Source of the DNA: Butyrivibrio sp.
GTDB lineage: Bacteria; Bacillota; Clostridia; Lachnospirales; Lachnospiraceae
Assembly (NCBI GenBank): GCA_015056575.1
Contig: SVGA01000031.1
Coordinates: 1 to 32,908, forward strand
DNA length: 32,908 bases
Direction: 5' to 3'
Under the pieces are notes generated by a model. The model saw only the letters and a program-made list of their open reading frames with translations. It searched no databases and was not told the origin of the DNA. This document shows positions 5,537-14,713 of the stretch, piece by piece (within the stretch, counting starts at the first letter, position 1; each line of letters opens with the position of its first letter). A program made the translations under genes and the position numbers.

Positions 5537-7927
5537 TTATGCGGCGCCTTCCGCTTCATATTCCTCAAGCAATAGGTCATAGGCATCTATAGACTCTTTA
5601 AAGCGTCCCATAACATCCTCGGCCTTATAAAGCCCGTTTTCGTCCGAATTAATCCCCTGCAGCTTAAGGTTATAAATTGCCGGAGGATTCTCTTCTCCAA
5701 GAAGGCTCATGCTGCGAAGCTGATCTGTTTTCTGATAAACCATGTCAAGGCTTATAAACTCTTCTCCTGCAGCATCCTTCCATTTGGAGATCACAAGCTT
5801 TGCACCGATGGGAGTTTTCTTTTCGATGGCTTCGGGAAGACTGAAATCCTCTACATTCAAAGCCGCAATAACGCTGGCAAGATTGGAATCATGTCCGCAC
5901 AGGAATGAGAACTGTCTGCCATCAGCCAGGAGCTCATTATTCATCTCCTCAAGAAGCGGGTGTGCAATGTTTGTTGCTACCAAAGGCGCTGTAAAAAGCA
6001 CATCTTCGTACACGTCCTTTACCTCAGCGATAGCCTCCCAGTCTTCTTTTGAAATATCGTGACCGAAGGCAGCCAAAGTATCGTCTTCTTCCTCATAGTA
6101 CTGTAATACCAGAGCATCGCTGACCTGGCAGGCTTTCTTTAGTGATCCTGAAACAGAAGGCTCTTTTCCCTCTTCTATCGTAAACTCACTGTCGTCTGTA
6201 GCAAATCCGGTAAAAGAGCCGTTCTTGTAATCCTCGGATTCTTCAGCATCTGTCACCTCTTCAAGAAGGGCATAGTTATCGGAAAGATTCTCGATCACCG
6301 GCGTGAAAATATCATCTATTTCTTTGGTCACATCCTTTGCATAGTCGTCTGAAATCCAGGTAAATACAGGGTTGAATACAGGATCCATAGTATCAAAATC
6401 ATTGTGATACTCAACCTCCTGGTTTCCCACAGGAAGAAGACCTGCAGCAAAAAACTCAGCGGTTGCAATAGTCCTTTGTTTTGAGTTGGCATATATTCTC
6501 ACTGCCCCTTCTTTGGGCTGATAGTTGGGTTCAAAAATCCCTTCGGCCTCCAGCCACTTTCTGAAGTACTGCCCCATCTCAGTCTCAAGAGTACCGCCTC
6601 TTACGGAAAGCTGGCCCGCCTCAGAAGACCACTCATGCCACCGGTGAGGTGTTATGGTATCAAGTCCGGAACCTGCGCCCGACAAAGGTGCTCTGATGTG
6701 GTGCCTGCTTAGAACCACTGCTTTTTCAAGAGTATAGCCCTCTCTGGAAAGTGAATCCCTAAGTCCTGCATCCGCAGCCGTTTCCTCGTTTAAAGCAGCT
6801 TCTTTTTCTCCTGCAGGACTCTCAAATGGAACGATATTGTCAGCCGCAGCCTCGGTTTCCGGTTCAATATACTGAACCTGCGCCCTTGTAATACTGTCGG
6901 GATAGATTTTCAAAAAGTCATTCTTCATTGAAACAGGTACATATCCCTGCTCAGTGTATGCTGCGGACTTTTCTTCCCAGTCCTGCTTTCCCCATTCTCT
7001 CACATCATCATCCGCAACTACCATGTAAGCCTTAGCGGGATAGGGATTTCTTTTGTCCAGAGCATAATTCATCATGCTGGTATCACTGCCGCTGTTTCCA
7101 AAGGCAAGAACCGGGTATTGCCCGATCTCCCTCTCGATCCATATAGTCTTATTTGCGTTCAGGTTCTTCTGGATAAAGCCGCCTGTGATCACCAGTTCAT
7201 CGCCGTCCGCATATTTGTAATCCATATTCGAGGCGATGTCTTCATTTCCCTTTACTTTTACCTCGAATTCGGTTCCGATCACATGAGAAGGGGATACATA
7301 TTCACTGATGGGAGAATTGGCCACAATAGCTCTTGTGGTGGTGCGCTCGGTTCCGCTTACCACATAGATCGTAAAGTCATTATCATACAGGTATTTCACA
7401 ACTTCCACCATAGGCAGATAGAAGCCGTCAATATACTTCATGTTATTGAAACTATCTGTCTGCTTCTGCCCAAATTCCACAGCATAGTCGTAAAGCTCCT
7501 GAATAGTCATTCCGGCATATGCTTTGGCAAAGTTCCTTGCCAGCTCTTCTCCTGCTGTATATCCGGGCTTTATCTCTGCAGCCGCGGCTTTAAGCTCGTC
7601 GGATACTCTCTCCGGATGATCGATCAGACAGTAGTTGATGAACATCATAGTGTCATAGTAGGTATAGTAGGTTTCACAGGTAAGAGTGCCGTCCATGTCA
7701 AATACAGCAATACGGTCCTTTACAGGAATAAAACTCTCCGCATCCTTCTTGTTTGTGACCTTCGTCACATAATCCCGAAGACTTTGGGCCGCCTCTGAAT
7801 CGGAAGACCAGTACTGTGATAAAGCTTCAGGATTTCTTTTCCCGCATCCTGTCATCCCAAGGCTTCCTAAAGTCATTGTAAATATCAGGATCATCATCAT
7901 TGTTATACTGCTAATTTTCTTGAACAT
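5537..7927 (-). CDS. Lipoprotein fusing a HAD phosphatase to an Agp-like histidine acid phosphatase
   Basis: The 796-residue protein begins with a lipoprotein signal (lipobox MTGC, Cys28). The first domain, about residues 65-345, is a haloacid-dehalogenase-type phosphatase: DMDGTLT (Asp77, Asp79), a motif II Ser in VVSGTERT, and GNSGSD (residues 277-282). After a Glu/Ala-rich linker (about 355-390), the second domain is a branch-2 histidine phosphatase: RHHIRAP (nucleophile His409), ANSKQRT (about 481-487) and GHDSN (His679-Asp680). Its closest known relative by motif order is E. coli glucose-1-phosphatase Agp (RHNLRAP, NSLQRT, GHDSN). Both active sites look intact. It should release phosphate from sugar phosphates, phytate or other monoesters outside the cell. 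The gene stands alone between terminators. Substrates are not readable from sequence. Confidence 0.85.
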   Translation of the reverse strand: MFKKISSITMMMILIFTMTLGSLGMTGCGKRNPEALSQYWSSDSEAAQSLRDYVTKVTNKKDAESFIPVKDRIAVFDMDGTLTCETYYTYYDTMMFINYCLIDHPERVSDELKAAAAEIKPGYTAGEELARNFAKAYAGMTIQELYDYAVEFGQKQTDSFNNMKYIDGFYLPMVEVVKYLYDNDFTIYVVSGTERTTTRAIVANSPISEYVSPSHVIGTEFEVKVKGNEDIASNMDYKYADGDELVITGGFIQKNLNANKTIWIEREIGQYPVLAFGNSGSDTSMMNYALDKRNPYPAKAYMVVADDDVREWGKQDWEEKSAAYTEQGYVPVSMKNDFLKIYPDSITRAQVQYIEPETEAAADNIVPFESPAGEKEAALNEETAADAGLRDSLSREGYTLEKAVVLSRHHIRAPLSGAGSGLDTITPHRWHEWSSEAGQLSVRGGTLETEMGQYFRKWLEAEGIFEPNYQPKEGAVRIYANSKQRTIATAEFFAAGLLPVGNQEVEYHNDFDTMDPVFNPVFTWISDDYAKDVTKEIDDIFTPVIENLSDNYALLEEVTDAEESEDYKNGSFTGFATDDSEFTIEEGKEPSVSGSLKKACQVSDALVLQYYEEEDDTLAAFGHDISKEDWEAIAEVKDVYEDVLFTAPLVATNIAHPLLEEMNNELLADGRQFSFLCGHDSNLASVIAALNVEDFSLPEAIEKKTPIGAKLVISKWKDAAGEEFISLDMVYQKTDQLRSMSLLGEENPPAIYNLKLQGINSDENGLYKAEDVMGRFKESIDAYDLLLEEYEAEGAA

Positions 7928-7996
7928 CTTTTAGTCTCCCTTGATGCTGTAATTTAATAAAGTATTACCCCACGGATACACCGTGTCTGAAAAAAG

Positions 7997-8039
7997 AACG
8001 ATAAAGTCCCTGACTGATCGCCAATCAGGGACTATCGTT
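7997..8039 (-). terminator. Terminator of the chemotaxis receptor gene
   Basis: AGTCCCTGA (8005-8013) pairs with TCAGGGACT (8025-8033), and the stem is lengthened by AACGAT/ATCGTT on the outside. On the minus strand it is followed by a T run (plus-strand A run 7991-7995). It lies about 33 bases after the receptor stop codon. Its stem resembles that of the terminator at 10285-10314. Confidence 0.8.
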
Positions 8040-8071
8040 CATATCCTGTTCCTCTTATGTAGGTAAGATCA

Positions 8072-10117
8072 TCACTGGATGGTAAATCTGTTGAGGTTTC
8101 CGTTGATGGTGTCAACAGCTTCGGATACTGAGGAAGCTGCGCTTGCAACAAGCTCCGATGAGGAAGCAACACCTTTGGCTGCTTCTGTTACCCTGTCAAC
8201 ATTTTCTGCGATCTCCTGAGTTGATGCTGACTGTTCCTCTGAAACAGATGCCATGTTAGAAGCCACATCATTAACCTTATCCATCTGTCCTGCCATGGTG
8301 GAAAGTGTTTCGTTGGCTTCAGACAGCTGCTGCGTGATCTCCTCGAAAGTTGTAGCAGCATTATTGATGGACTCTGCGCTTGAATTGATAAGCTGTGTAT
8401 TGGTCTCTGACTTCTCGGAAAGCTGCTGCACTCTTGCAGACATATCTTTAATAATATCGGCGATCTGTTTTGTGGCATCAGCTGAATTCTGAGCCAGCTG
8501 TCCGATTTCCTGTGCAACAACGGCAAAGCCTTTTCCTGCTTCTCCTGCTCTTGCAGCCTCAATACTTGCATTAAGGGATAACAGATTTGTCTGCGAAGAG
8601 ATGGAATTAATAAGGTCAACGATCTGGTTGATCTTATCTGCAGCTTCATCAACACTTGATACTGCCTCAGCCATATCCCTCATGGAATCAACTATATCGT
8701 TCATTCCATTGGCAACACCGGCCATCTCGTGCTGTCCGGAATCGGCCTTTGTCACAAGGTCGTTCATGGTTTCTTCTATCCGCTGTTCCTGCTCCGTTAC
8801 ACTGGCAACCGTCTGAGCAAGAACCGTTGCATTTTCAGCAACTTCATTAACGGCCTGTGCCATGTTTTCGATATTTTCACGGATCTGATCCATGCTGGCA
8901 GACTGTTCATTGGCCGCACCTTCAAGATTCTCTGCTGTACTCTTTGAGTTTTGTGCATCCCCCAAAAGCCTGCCCGAAACATCTTTAATCTCACTGAGGG
9001 ACATTCTCATACCGTTTACAAAATTGCCCATAGCATTATTCATATAAGCAATCTCATCATTTCCATCCGAGGATATATTAACGGTAAAGTCACCGCCTGA
9101 AATCTTTTCAATATTACCTGTAAGGCTTGTAACAGGGTTCTTGATAAGCTTCCTAAGAACGAAGTTCATAATAATGATCACAGCAGCTACAGCAACCACT
9201 ATAACTACGGCAAGTATGACAACAAGACTTGTAAGTGCTGAAAGCACCTCTTTATGCTTAGCATAGGCAATTACAAACCAGTCTGTACCGCTTACGGGAG
9301 AAGCAGCAAGATAATACCTTTCTCCCCCTATCTTCACATCAGTCACTTCGTGAGTTTCTTTTCCGGTTTCAGAGGCTACAAACTCGCCAATTGCAGTAAG
9401 AAACGGATCGTCACTGATATCTGCTATATTGCTTCCGCAAAGCTCAGCATTTTTATATGTAAGCAGAAGTCCCTGACTTGTGACCATCATAGCGCCACCT
9501 GTCTGGTAGATCTGAACTGAGCCAAGTTCTTCCTGAACACTTGACAAAAACAAGTCTGCTGCAAAAGCGCCGTCCCGCCCATCTTTAAGATGAACATGTC
9601 TGATAACCGATGCACAGAGTCCTCCGGTAACTTTGTCAAAATAGGGAACATCGTAGTAATAGAACCAGCTGTTGGTATATGTCATAGCTTCCTTGTACAT
9701 GACATTTTCCGTACAATCTTCTATTTCGTATGTAGGATCAGCCGGGTAAAGGAATGTCTTGTCGTTTAGCATCAGATAGGCACCGGTAGGAAGAAGAGTA
9801 TATCTTCCGACTGTTCCGGTTAGATATGCCATAAGATCCTCATTGGATGCGAATGAATTCTGTTCAACAGAATCCGCAACAGCATTGAGATAATAGAATG
9901 TGGAGTTGAGTTCTCTGTTTACCTTGCTGGCATCCACAGAGACTTCGCTCTCCAGGGAATTGTAGATAAGATCCTTGATCATTGAATAGCCAAGAGAAAA
10001 AGTAATTCCCTCAGCGACGAGAATTGTTATAAGTAGCATTGCTACAAACAACAGGGAAATCTTGGCGCTTATGGCCTTGGGTGTTGTTCCTGCTTTTTTT
10101 GACGGATTACTGCTCAT
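8072..10117 (-). CDS. Methyl-accepting chemotaxis protein with dCache-type sensor
   Basis: The 681-residue receptor has an N-terminal membrane segment (about residues 20-45), an extracellular sensor (about 50-300) of double-Cache type with many Tyr and Trp residues, a second membrane segment (about 305-330), a HAMP region (about 335-390) and a long cytoplasmic coiled coil. The signalling tip, with [20 protein letters not shown], is diagnostic and would contact CheA and CheW. Start ATG 10117 (MSSNPSKK) is chosen because GGAGG lies 7 bases upstream; an upstream in-frame Met at 10183 has no such site. No chemotaxis kinase genes are nearby. dCache domains often bind amino acids or other small metabolites, but the ligand here is unknown. 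Confidence 0.93.
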   Translation of the reverse strand: MSSNPSKKAGTTPKAISAKISLLFVAMLLITILVAEGITFSLGYSMIKDLIYNSLESEVSVDASKVNRELNSTFYYLNAVADSVEQNSFASNEDLMAYLTGTVGRYTLLPTGAYLMLNDKTFLYPADPTYEIEDCTENVMYKEAMTYTNSWFYYYDVPYFDKVTGGLCASVIRHVHLKDGRDGAFAADLFLSSVQEELGSVQIYQTGGAMMVTSQGLLLTYKNAELCGSNIADISDDPFLTAIGEFVASETGKETHEVTDVKIGGERYYLAASPVSGTDWFVIAYAKHKEVLSALTSLVVILAVVIVVAVAAVIIIMNFVLRKLIKNPVTSLTGNIEKISGGDFTVNISSDGNDEIAYMNNAMGNFVNGMRMSLSEIKDVSGRLLGDAQNSKSTAENLEGAANEQSASMDQIRENIENMAQAVNEVAENATVLAQTVASVTEQEQRIEETMNDLVTKADSGQHEMAGVANGMNDIVDSMRDMAEAVSSVDEAADKINQIVDLINSISSQTNLLSLNASIEAARAGEAGKGFAVVAQEIGQLAQNSADATKQIADIIKDMSARVQQLSEKSETNTQLINSSAESINNAATTFEEITQQLSEANETLSTMAGQMDKVNDVASNMASVSEEQSASTQEIAENVDRVTEAAKGVASSSELVASAASSVSEAVDTINGNLNRFTIQ

Positions 10118-10284
10118 AATAGACCTCCAAATTGGAATTTGTGAATTGTAAACAACAACTGCACTAAATATTAGTATACACAATGATTATAAATATTATA
10201 TAAAGTAAATCTATAATCGATATAAAATACATTGTTTGATCAGAAACGAGTCCCTCAGCCGTAGTCAAGTGACACAACAAAAGA

Positions 10285-10314
10285 AAATCCCTGACCGTTT
10301 CCGATCAGGGATTT
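10285..10314 (-). terminator. Terminator of mscL
   Basis: AAATCCCTGA (10285-10294) pairs perfectly with TCAGGGATTT (10305-10314) around a 10-base loop. The minus-strand continuation is T-rich. It lies about 33 bases beyond the mscL stop and shares the core TCCCTGA...TCAGGGA with the terminator at 7997-8039. Confidence 0.8.
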
Positions 10315-10346
10315 ACAGCACCGCCGTGCAGTTATAAAGCTAATGA

Positions 10347-10829
10347 TCAAACCTCAGATGTGCAGTGAGGACATCTTGTGGCATCAATGTGGATCTCACT
10401 CTTACATTTAGGACATATCTTGGTTGTTGCGGGAGCCTGCTCCTCTTCCTTTGCAACTTTATTTCTCACACCGTTCATAAACTTAACCAGGCAGAAAATA
10501 ACCAGAGCCATAAGAATAAAGTTGATGACTACGGTAATAAATGTTCCGTAGTTCAGAGTTGCTGCGCCTGCCTCCTTGGCTGCTTCCAGAGTCTCATAAT
10601 AGCCGCCGTCAAGAACCACAAACTTGTTGTTAAGGTCAACTCCACCGGTGAGAAGTCCGATAACAGGCATAATAATGTCGTCTACCAAAGATGTGATGAT
10701 CTTCTGGAATGCGCCGCCGATGATAACACCGACTGCCATATCCATTACATTGCCACGCATGATAAAATCGCGAAATTCTCCGGCAAAGCCCTTGCCTTTG
10801 CTTGCTGCATCTTTAATCTTCTGTGTCAT
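10347..10829 (-). CDS. mscL: Large-conductance mechanosensitive channel MscL with C-terminal zinc ribbon
   Basis: The 160-residue protein is a homopentameric membrane channel that opens under high tension to release solutes during hypo-osmotic shock. The N-terminus FRDFIMRGNVMDMAVGVIIG and the following GGAFQKIITSLVDDIIMP form the first pore helix. The second helix is TFITVVINFILMALVIFCLV (about residues 97-116). Past the usual end, residues 135-160 add a CPKC...CPHC zinc ribbon, seen in some Firmicute MscL proteins. The ATG has a strong GGAGGAG site. The gene is monocistronic. Confidence 0.95.
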   Translation of the reverse strand: MTQKIKDAASKGKGFAGEFRDFIMRGNVMDMAVGVIIGGAFQKIITSLVDDIIMPVIGLLTGGVDLNNKFVVLDGGYYETLEAAKEAGAATLNYGTFITVVINFILMALVIFCLVKFMNGVRNKVAKEEEQAPATTKICPKCKSEIHIDATRCPHCTSEV

Positions 10830-10928
10830 TGCTACTCTCCTCCAATCTTTATTTCATACATTAAGATAGATTATATCACACAATCCCCCATTCGTAGCCC
10901 AAACGGCACACAAAAATCGCGCAAAAAA

Positions 10929-10951
10929 GGTCACAGCGCGAAGCTGTGACC
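10929..10951 (-). terminator. Terminator after the 56-residue gene
   Basis: GGTCACAGC (10929-10937) pairs perfectly with GCTGTGACC (10943-10951) around a 5-base loop. On the minus strand it is followed by six T residues. It begins 4 bases after the stop codon of the small gene, strong support that this gene is real and transcribed. Confidence 0.88.
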
Positions 10952-10955
10952 TCTC

Positions 10956-11126
10956 TTACTTAAGATCTTCAATTTTCTTCCTTGAACCGGAATTACTCAG
11001 AAAGCTCTTTCTGACTGTTGACACCGCTCTGAGCGCCCCGAAGGATGCCAATGTTTTCTCAAGCTCAACGGTATCCTCTATAGTCCTTTCAATCATTCCT
11101 CCGGTTCCTGTAATCTTGTGTTCCAT
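10956..11126 (-). CDS. Small orphan protein of 56 residues
   Basis: ATG 11126 is preceded by GGGGAGAG at good spacing. The frame runs 56 codons to TAA 10958-10956 and is followed within 4 bases by a strong terminator. The product starts MEHKITGTGGMIERTIEDTV, has a middle helix-like part (LEKTLASFGALRAVSTVRKS) and a basic C-terminus (SGSRKKIEDLK). It has no signal peptide, no clear membrane segment and no cysteines. I do not recognise a family. It sits between mscL and the GH31 gene, all on the minus strand, with its own terminator. Confidence 0.7.
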   Translation of the reverse strand: MEHKITGTGGMIERTIEDTVELEKTLASFGALRAVSTVRKSFLSNSGSRKKIEDLK

Positions 11127-11269
11127 TTTTCTCTCCCCTTTTTCCTCATAAAATAGTCTGTAATTTTATTTCATTTTCAAACCACAAGGGGTACTATACC
11201 AAAAAGGAACGCACAAGTAAATCCATAAAACCGCGCAAATCCGCATGTTTATAGAAATTTAATAAATCT

Positions 11270-13228
11270 TTAAAGTCGGCTGATACCGTCATCGGAATAG
11301 AGCTCATAAGACTTAGGTTCAGCCTCATAACAGATGTACTTAAGCTGTGATGCAGTCACTTCCTCCAGTCCCTGTCCCGGCTCCGCCAGCGGCAGAGCAT
11401 GTCCTTTTCTGACATACACCAATATCTCGTCAAGGCCTGCTCTTACATAGTGATCACCTGCGTTCATGATCTCCTCATCATAATCGTCATAGGCTCTGAA
11501 CCTTACAAGTTTCATATCCTCAGGAAGATACACGTATCTGCCCTCAGCGTTCTGAGTGTAGATGGGCGCAAGCATTATGCTCTCTCCAAGCAAAAGCTGA
11601 TCTTCCACCTGAGAGCTCCTGTCATCGCCGTACTCAAAGCAAAGCGGCTTAAACAACATTCTGCTGCCCATTGCAGCCTTCATAAACTCAGAGTAAAGAT
11701 AAGGTATCAGCGCATATCTGAGTCTTACTATATTCCTGAAGGAAGGAATGTTCTCAAACCCGTAAAGCTCCTGGCGCCTTGTCCCAAGCGCAGAGTGGTT
11801 TCTGAAAAGAGGCGTGAAAATGCCGAAGGCAGTCCACCTAAGCACCAGGTCCTCCGTGGTATCACTCCCAAATCCGCCTATATCCGCTCCCGTATACAGG
11901 AAGCCGCACATATTAAGAGCGGGAAGCTGCTGAATGTTCAAAAGAAGATGCGACCACCAGGACTGATTATCCCCGTGCCATACTCCTGCGTAGCGATGCA
12001 TTCCTATATATGATGACCTTGAGAACATCAGTATCCTCTTATCGGGAGAAATCCTCTCAAATGCCTCACCTGCTGCCCTGGTCATGTTGTAACCGAAAAT
12101 GTTATGAACCTTATCGTGCCTTATCTTCCTGCCCTTATACTCATGATAGAAACGCTTATAGTCCTCAGGGTTATTATCGATGGAGCCCACCAGTTCCTTG
12201 AAAGCAAAGAAAGAATCGATATCCAGATTCTTGCCCTTAAAATCCTCGATCTGTTCAAAGACCTCACCAAGATGATCCTCTGTATAGAAGATCGCCGGTT
12301 CGTTCATATCGTTCCAGAACCCGTCAATTCCCTGATCCGTGAGCACCTTGTACTTATCGCCAAACCACGCTCTTGCCTCGTCATTTAAGAAATCCGGGAA
12401 GTGAACCCTTCCGGGCCATACAGCAGCCACCAGGTTTTCGCCATTATCTTTTTTAACAAAGAAGCCTCTTTTGACACCTTCTTCGTAAACATCGTACCCC
12501 TCTTCGATCTTGACTCCCGCATCAATGATGGGAACAAGGTGAATACCTCTTGTCTTCATCTCTTCCACAAACTTCGGGAACTCGGGAAAAGAGCTTTCAT
12601 CCACCGTAAAGTCCTTGTATCTCTCCATGTAATCGATGTCAAGATAGATCATGTTAAGGGGAATGCCGGCTTCCTCATATTTGTCTGCCACTTCCCTGAC
12701 TTCATCCGCAGTCATGTAGCTCCATCTGCTCTGTCCAAAACCGAAGGCCCATCTGGGTGGTATGTAGCTGCGACCGATGATCTTCCTGAACCCGGTTACG
12801 ATATCCAAAACGCCCTCGCCCGTGACAATATAGATATCCGCATCAAAATCCTCAAAGACTACAGCCAGTTTGTCCAAAGACGTATATCCTATGTCGAAAC
12901 TCACCTTCCCCGGAGTATCAACATATACGCCAAACTTCCTCTTTTTTGATAAAACCACAAAAAAGTTCTGGGAGGCATACAAAGAGTGCTTGTTCTCTGT
13001 GTGATTGGGATCGTCCGTATTATTGCTGGTATACAGCCATCCCCTCTTATTCATGCCCCTTACGGTCTCTCCAAGACCAAATATTTTGTCTTCCTTTTCC
13101 AGAAAAAGAGACAGTTCTTTTGCCTCTTCATCCACATTAAAATAGGGAATACCATCCTGTGAAACCGGGATGTCTTCTATCACGGAATCAGTAGGAATCG
13201 GATTCCCTATCCTGTACTTTCTGATCAT
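11270..13228 (-). CDS. GH31 alpha-glucosidase, probably isomaltose-preferring
   Basis: The 652-residue enzyme is a retaining alpha-glucosidase of glycoside hydrolase family 31. The nucleophile is Asp307 in GFWNDMNEP and the acid/base is Asp420 in WHGDNQSWW. It has no signal peptide and acts in the cytoplasm on imported oligosaccharides. It aligns by eye, with the same residue numbers, to the Blautia obeum enzyme Ro-alphaG1. Asp73 and Trp169, linked there to preference for alpha-1,6 bonds, are both present (TDDPN and SRWSY). Cleavage of isomaltose-type oligosaccharides is therefore the best guess. The ATG follows AAGGGGG. A TATAAT on the minus strand (13297-13292) may be its own -10 box. The preceding MATE gene ends 138 bases upstream. 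Confidence 0.9.
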   Translation of the reverse strand: MIRKYRIGNPIPTDSVIEDIPVSQDGIPYFNVDEEAKELSLFLEKEDKIFGLGETVRGMNKRGWLYTSNNTDDPNHTENKHSLYASQNFFVVLSKKRKFGVYVDTPGKVSFDIGYTSLDKLAVVFEDFDADIYIVTGEGVLDIVTGFRKIIGRSYIPPRWAFGFGQSRWSYMTADEVREVADKYEEAGIPLNMIYLDIDYMERYKDFTVDESSFPEFPKFVEEMKTRGIHLVPIIDAGVKIEEGYDVYEEGVKRGFFVKKDNGENLVAAVWPGRVHFPDFLNDEARAWFGDKYKVLTDQGIDGFWNDMNEPAIFYTEDHLGEVFEQIEDFKGKNLDIDSFFAFKELVGSIDNNPEDYKRFYHEYKGRKIRHDKVHNIFGYNMTRAAGEAFERISPDKRILMFSRSSYIGMHRYAGVWHGDNQSWWSHLLLNIQQLPALNMCGFLYTGADIGGFGSDTTEDLVLRWTAFGIFTPLFRNHSALGTRRQELYGFENIPSFRNIVRLRYALIPYLYSEFMKAAMGSRMLFKPLCFEYGDDRSSQVEDQLLLGESIMLAPIYTQNAEGRYVYLPEDMKLVRFRAYDDYDEEIMNAGDHYVRAGLDEILVYVRKGHALPLAEPGQGLEEVTASQLKYICYEAEPKSYELYSDDGISRL

Positions 13229-13366
13229 TCATTATCCCCCTTGTGTTCTTAGTTTTACTCTTATCCTTAAGTTACTTTTGCCCACGCATTTATTATACCT
13301 AAAGGCAGGGGGATTTTCTTCATCTTTTTTTAAAAAAGCCTCTTTATTTCAGCCTATTGCCAAGGA

Positions 13367-14713
13367 TCAGGTCTTCATAAGAGCCCGCCATGAGGGCGAG
13401 AATAAAAAGTAGGCTATCATGCACAGCATTCCGAACCCAAAGGAAATGGGGAAGCAGAACATAAGGTGCCGGCCGTCTATAAGTCTTGAGATAAGATATG
13501 CGGAGGGAATCCTCACAGCCCACAGCATCATGAGGTTTATGAACGTTGTATATTTCACTCTTCCGGTGCCGTTGACTATACAGGATATGGAATTAAACAC
13601 TGCATACATCCACTGACAGGAAAGCATGATGACAACATTTCTGCCGGCCAGGGCAAGAACGTCCGCTTCACCGGAGAAAAGCCCAAGGATCGGGAATCTG
13701 AGAAGAATAAAGATGAGGCCGAATCCCAGTGTTATCGCGCCATTGGCAAAGGGGATCACTACCTGCCCCTGTCTTAGACGGTCTATCCTTCCCGCTCCGA
13801 AGTTCTGTCCGGAATAAGTCGTGGCAGCTGAGGATATGCCTGTAATGGCCATGTTGGCAAGTCCCGTTACTCTTCCTGCTATGGACCAACCCGCCATAAA
13901 TACAGACCCTTCCGCATTTATAAGAGTCTGAAGGGCTACGTGCCCAAAAGAGAACAGTGAATTATTAAGGCCGATGGGAAGGCCGATGGACAATATCTTT
14001 TTGAGTTCGCTCTTTACTACAGTCCTTGGGAAAAGAGTAAATTCCAGCTCCGGGTATTTACGAATAATGTAGATGATGCTCACTATCCAGGCCAGGGACA
14101 TTGCAATGCCTGTAGCAAATGCAACTCCCGCTACTCCGAGCTTTAACGATCCCACCAGCACAATATCCAAAACAACATTAACCACTGTGGAAACCACCAG
14201 GAAGTACAGGGATGCCCTGCTGTCGCCAAGACCCCTGAGGATCCCTGCATTCATGTTGTAGCCTATGTTACCGATGGCACCGCAAAGGACGATCCTTGTG
14301 TAAAGAAGAGCATTATCCCACACATCACCCGGAACATCCATGAATCTTAAGATAAAGGGTGCCGCAAACCATCCTATTATGCTAACCGGGATCCCGCACA
14401 TATATACAAAAGATATAGCGGTCTTGCAGGCATTCATTACTCCCGCAATATCATCCGCTCCCGTGTGCTGGGATATGAGGATACTGACTCCCGTCCCTAT
14501 TCCAAGGAAAATGCAAAGCAGAACCTCTATTGGCTGAGAGCTGGTGCCCACTGAGGCAATCGCGGTGTAGTCACAGTAGTGTCCTATGACCAGGGTATCC
14601 ACCGTGGTGTAGAGATACTGCAATATATTTCCCAGAACTATGGGAAGTGCGAACATCATTATGTTCCCCATAATGGGGCCGGTTGTCATATCTATTTTTC
14701 CTTCTGATCTCAT
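13367..14713 (-). CDS. MATE-family transporter, third gene of the pectin operon
   Basis: The 448-residue protein has the twelve-helix pattern of the MATE/NorM-DinF superfamily: N-terminal GPIMGNIMMFALPIVLGNIL and the segment YTTVDTLVIGHYCDYTAIAS, with a matching second half after residue 230. Members usually export drugs or metabolites in exchange for Na+ or H+. Its ATG overlaps the stop of the PcRGLX/YetA-like gene by 4 bases (ATGA), so translation is coupled. A MATE protein in a polysaccharide-use operon is unusual. It might export a toxic intermediate or move an oligosaccharide. The second possibility is speculation. Confidence 0.88.
   Translation of the reverse strand: MRSEGKIDMTTGPIMGNIMMFALPIVLGNILQYLYTTVDTLVIGHYCDYTAIASVGTSSQPIEVLLCIFLGIGTGVSILISQHTGADDIAGVMNACKTAISFVYMCGIPVSIIGWFAAPFILRFMDVPGDVWDNALLYTRIVLCGAIGNIGYNMNAGILRGLGDSRASLYFLVVSTVVNVVLDIVLVGSLKLGVAGVAFATGIAMSLAWIVSIIYIIRKYPELEFTLFPRTVVKSELKKILSIGLPIGLNNSLFSFGHVALQTLINAEGSVFMAGWSIAGRVTGLANMAITGISSAATTYSGQNFGAGRIDRLRQGQVVIPFANGAITLGFGLIFILLRFPILGLFSGEADVLALAGRNVVIMLSCQWMYAVFNSISCIVNGTGRVKYTTFINLMMLWAVRIPSAYLISRLIDGRHLMFCFPISFGFGMLCMIAYFLFSPSWRALMKT

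Noticed and set aside
7118..7798. 226-codon plus-strand frame opposite the phosphatase fusion
   Set aside because: It lies entirely antisense to a gene with clear catalytic motifs, has no ribosome binding site and gives no recognisable protein.
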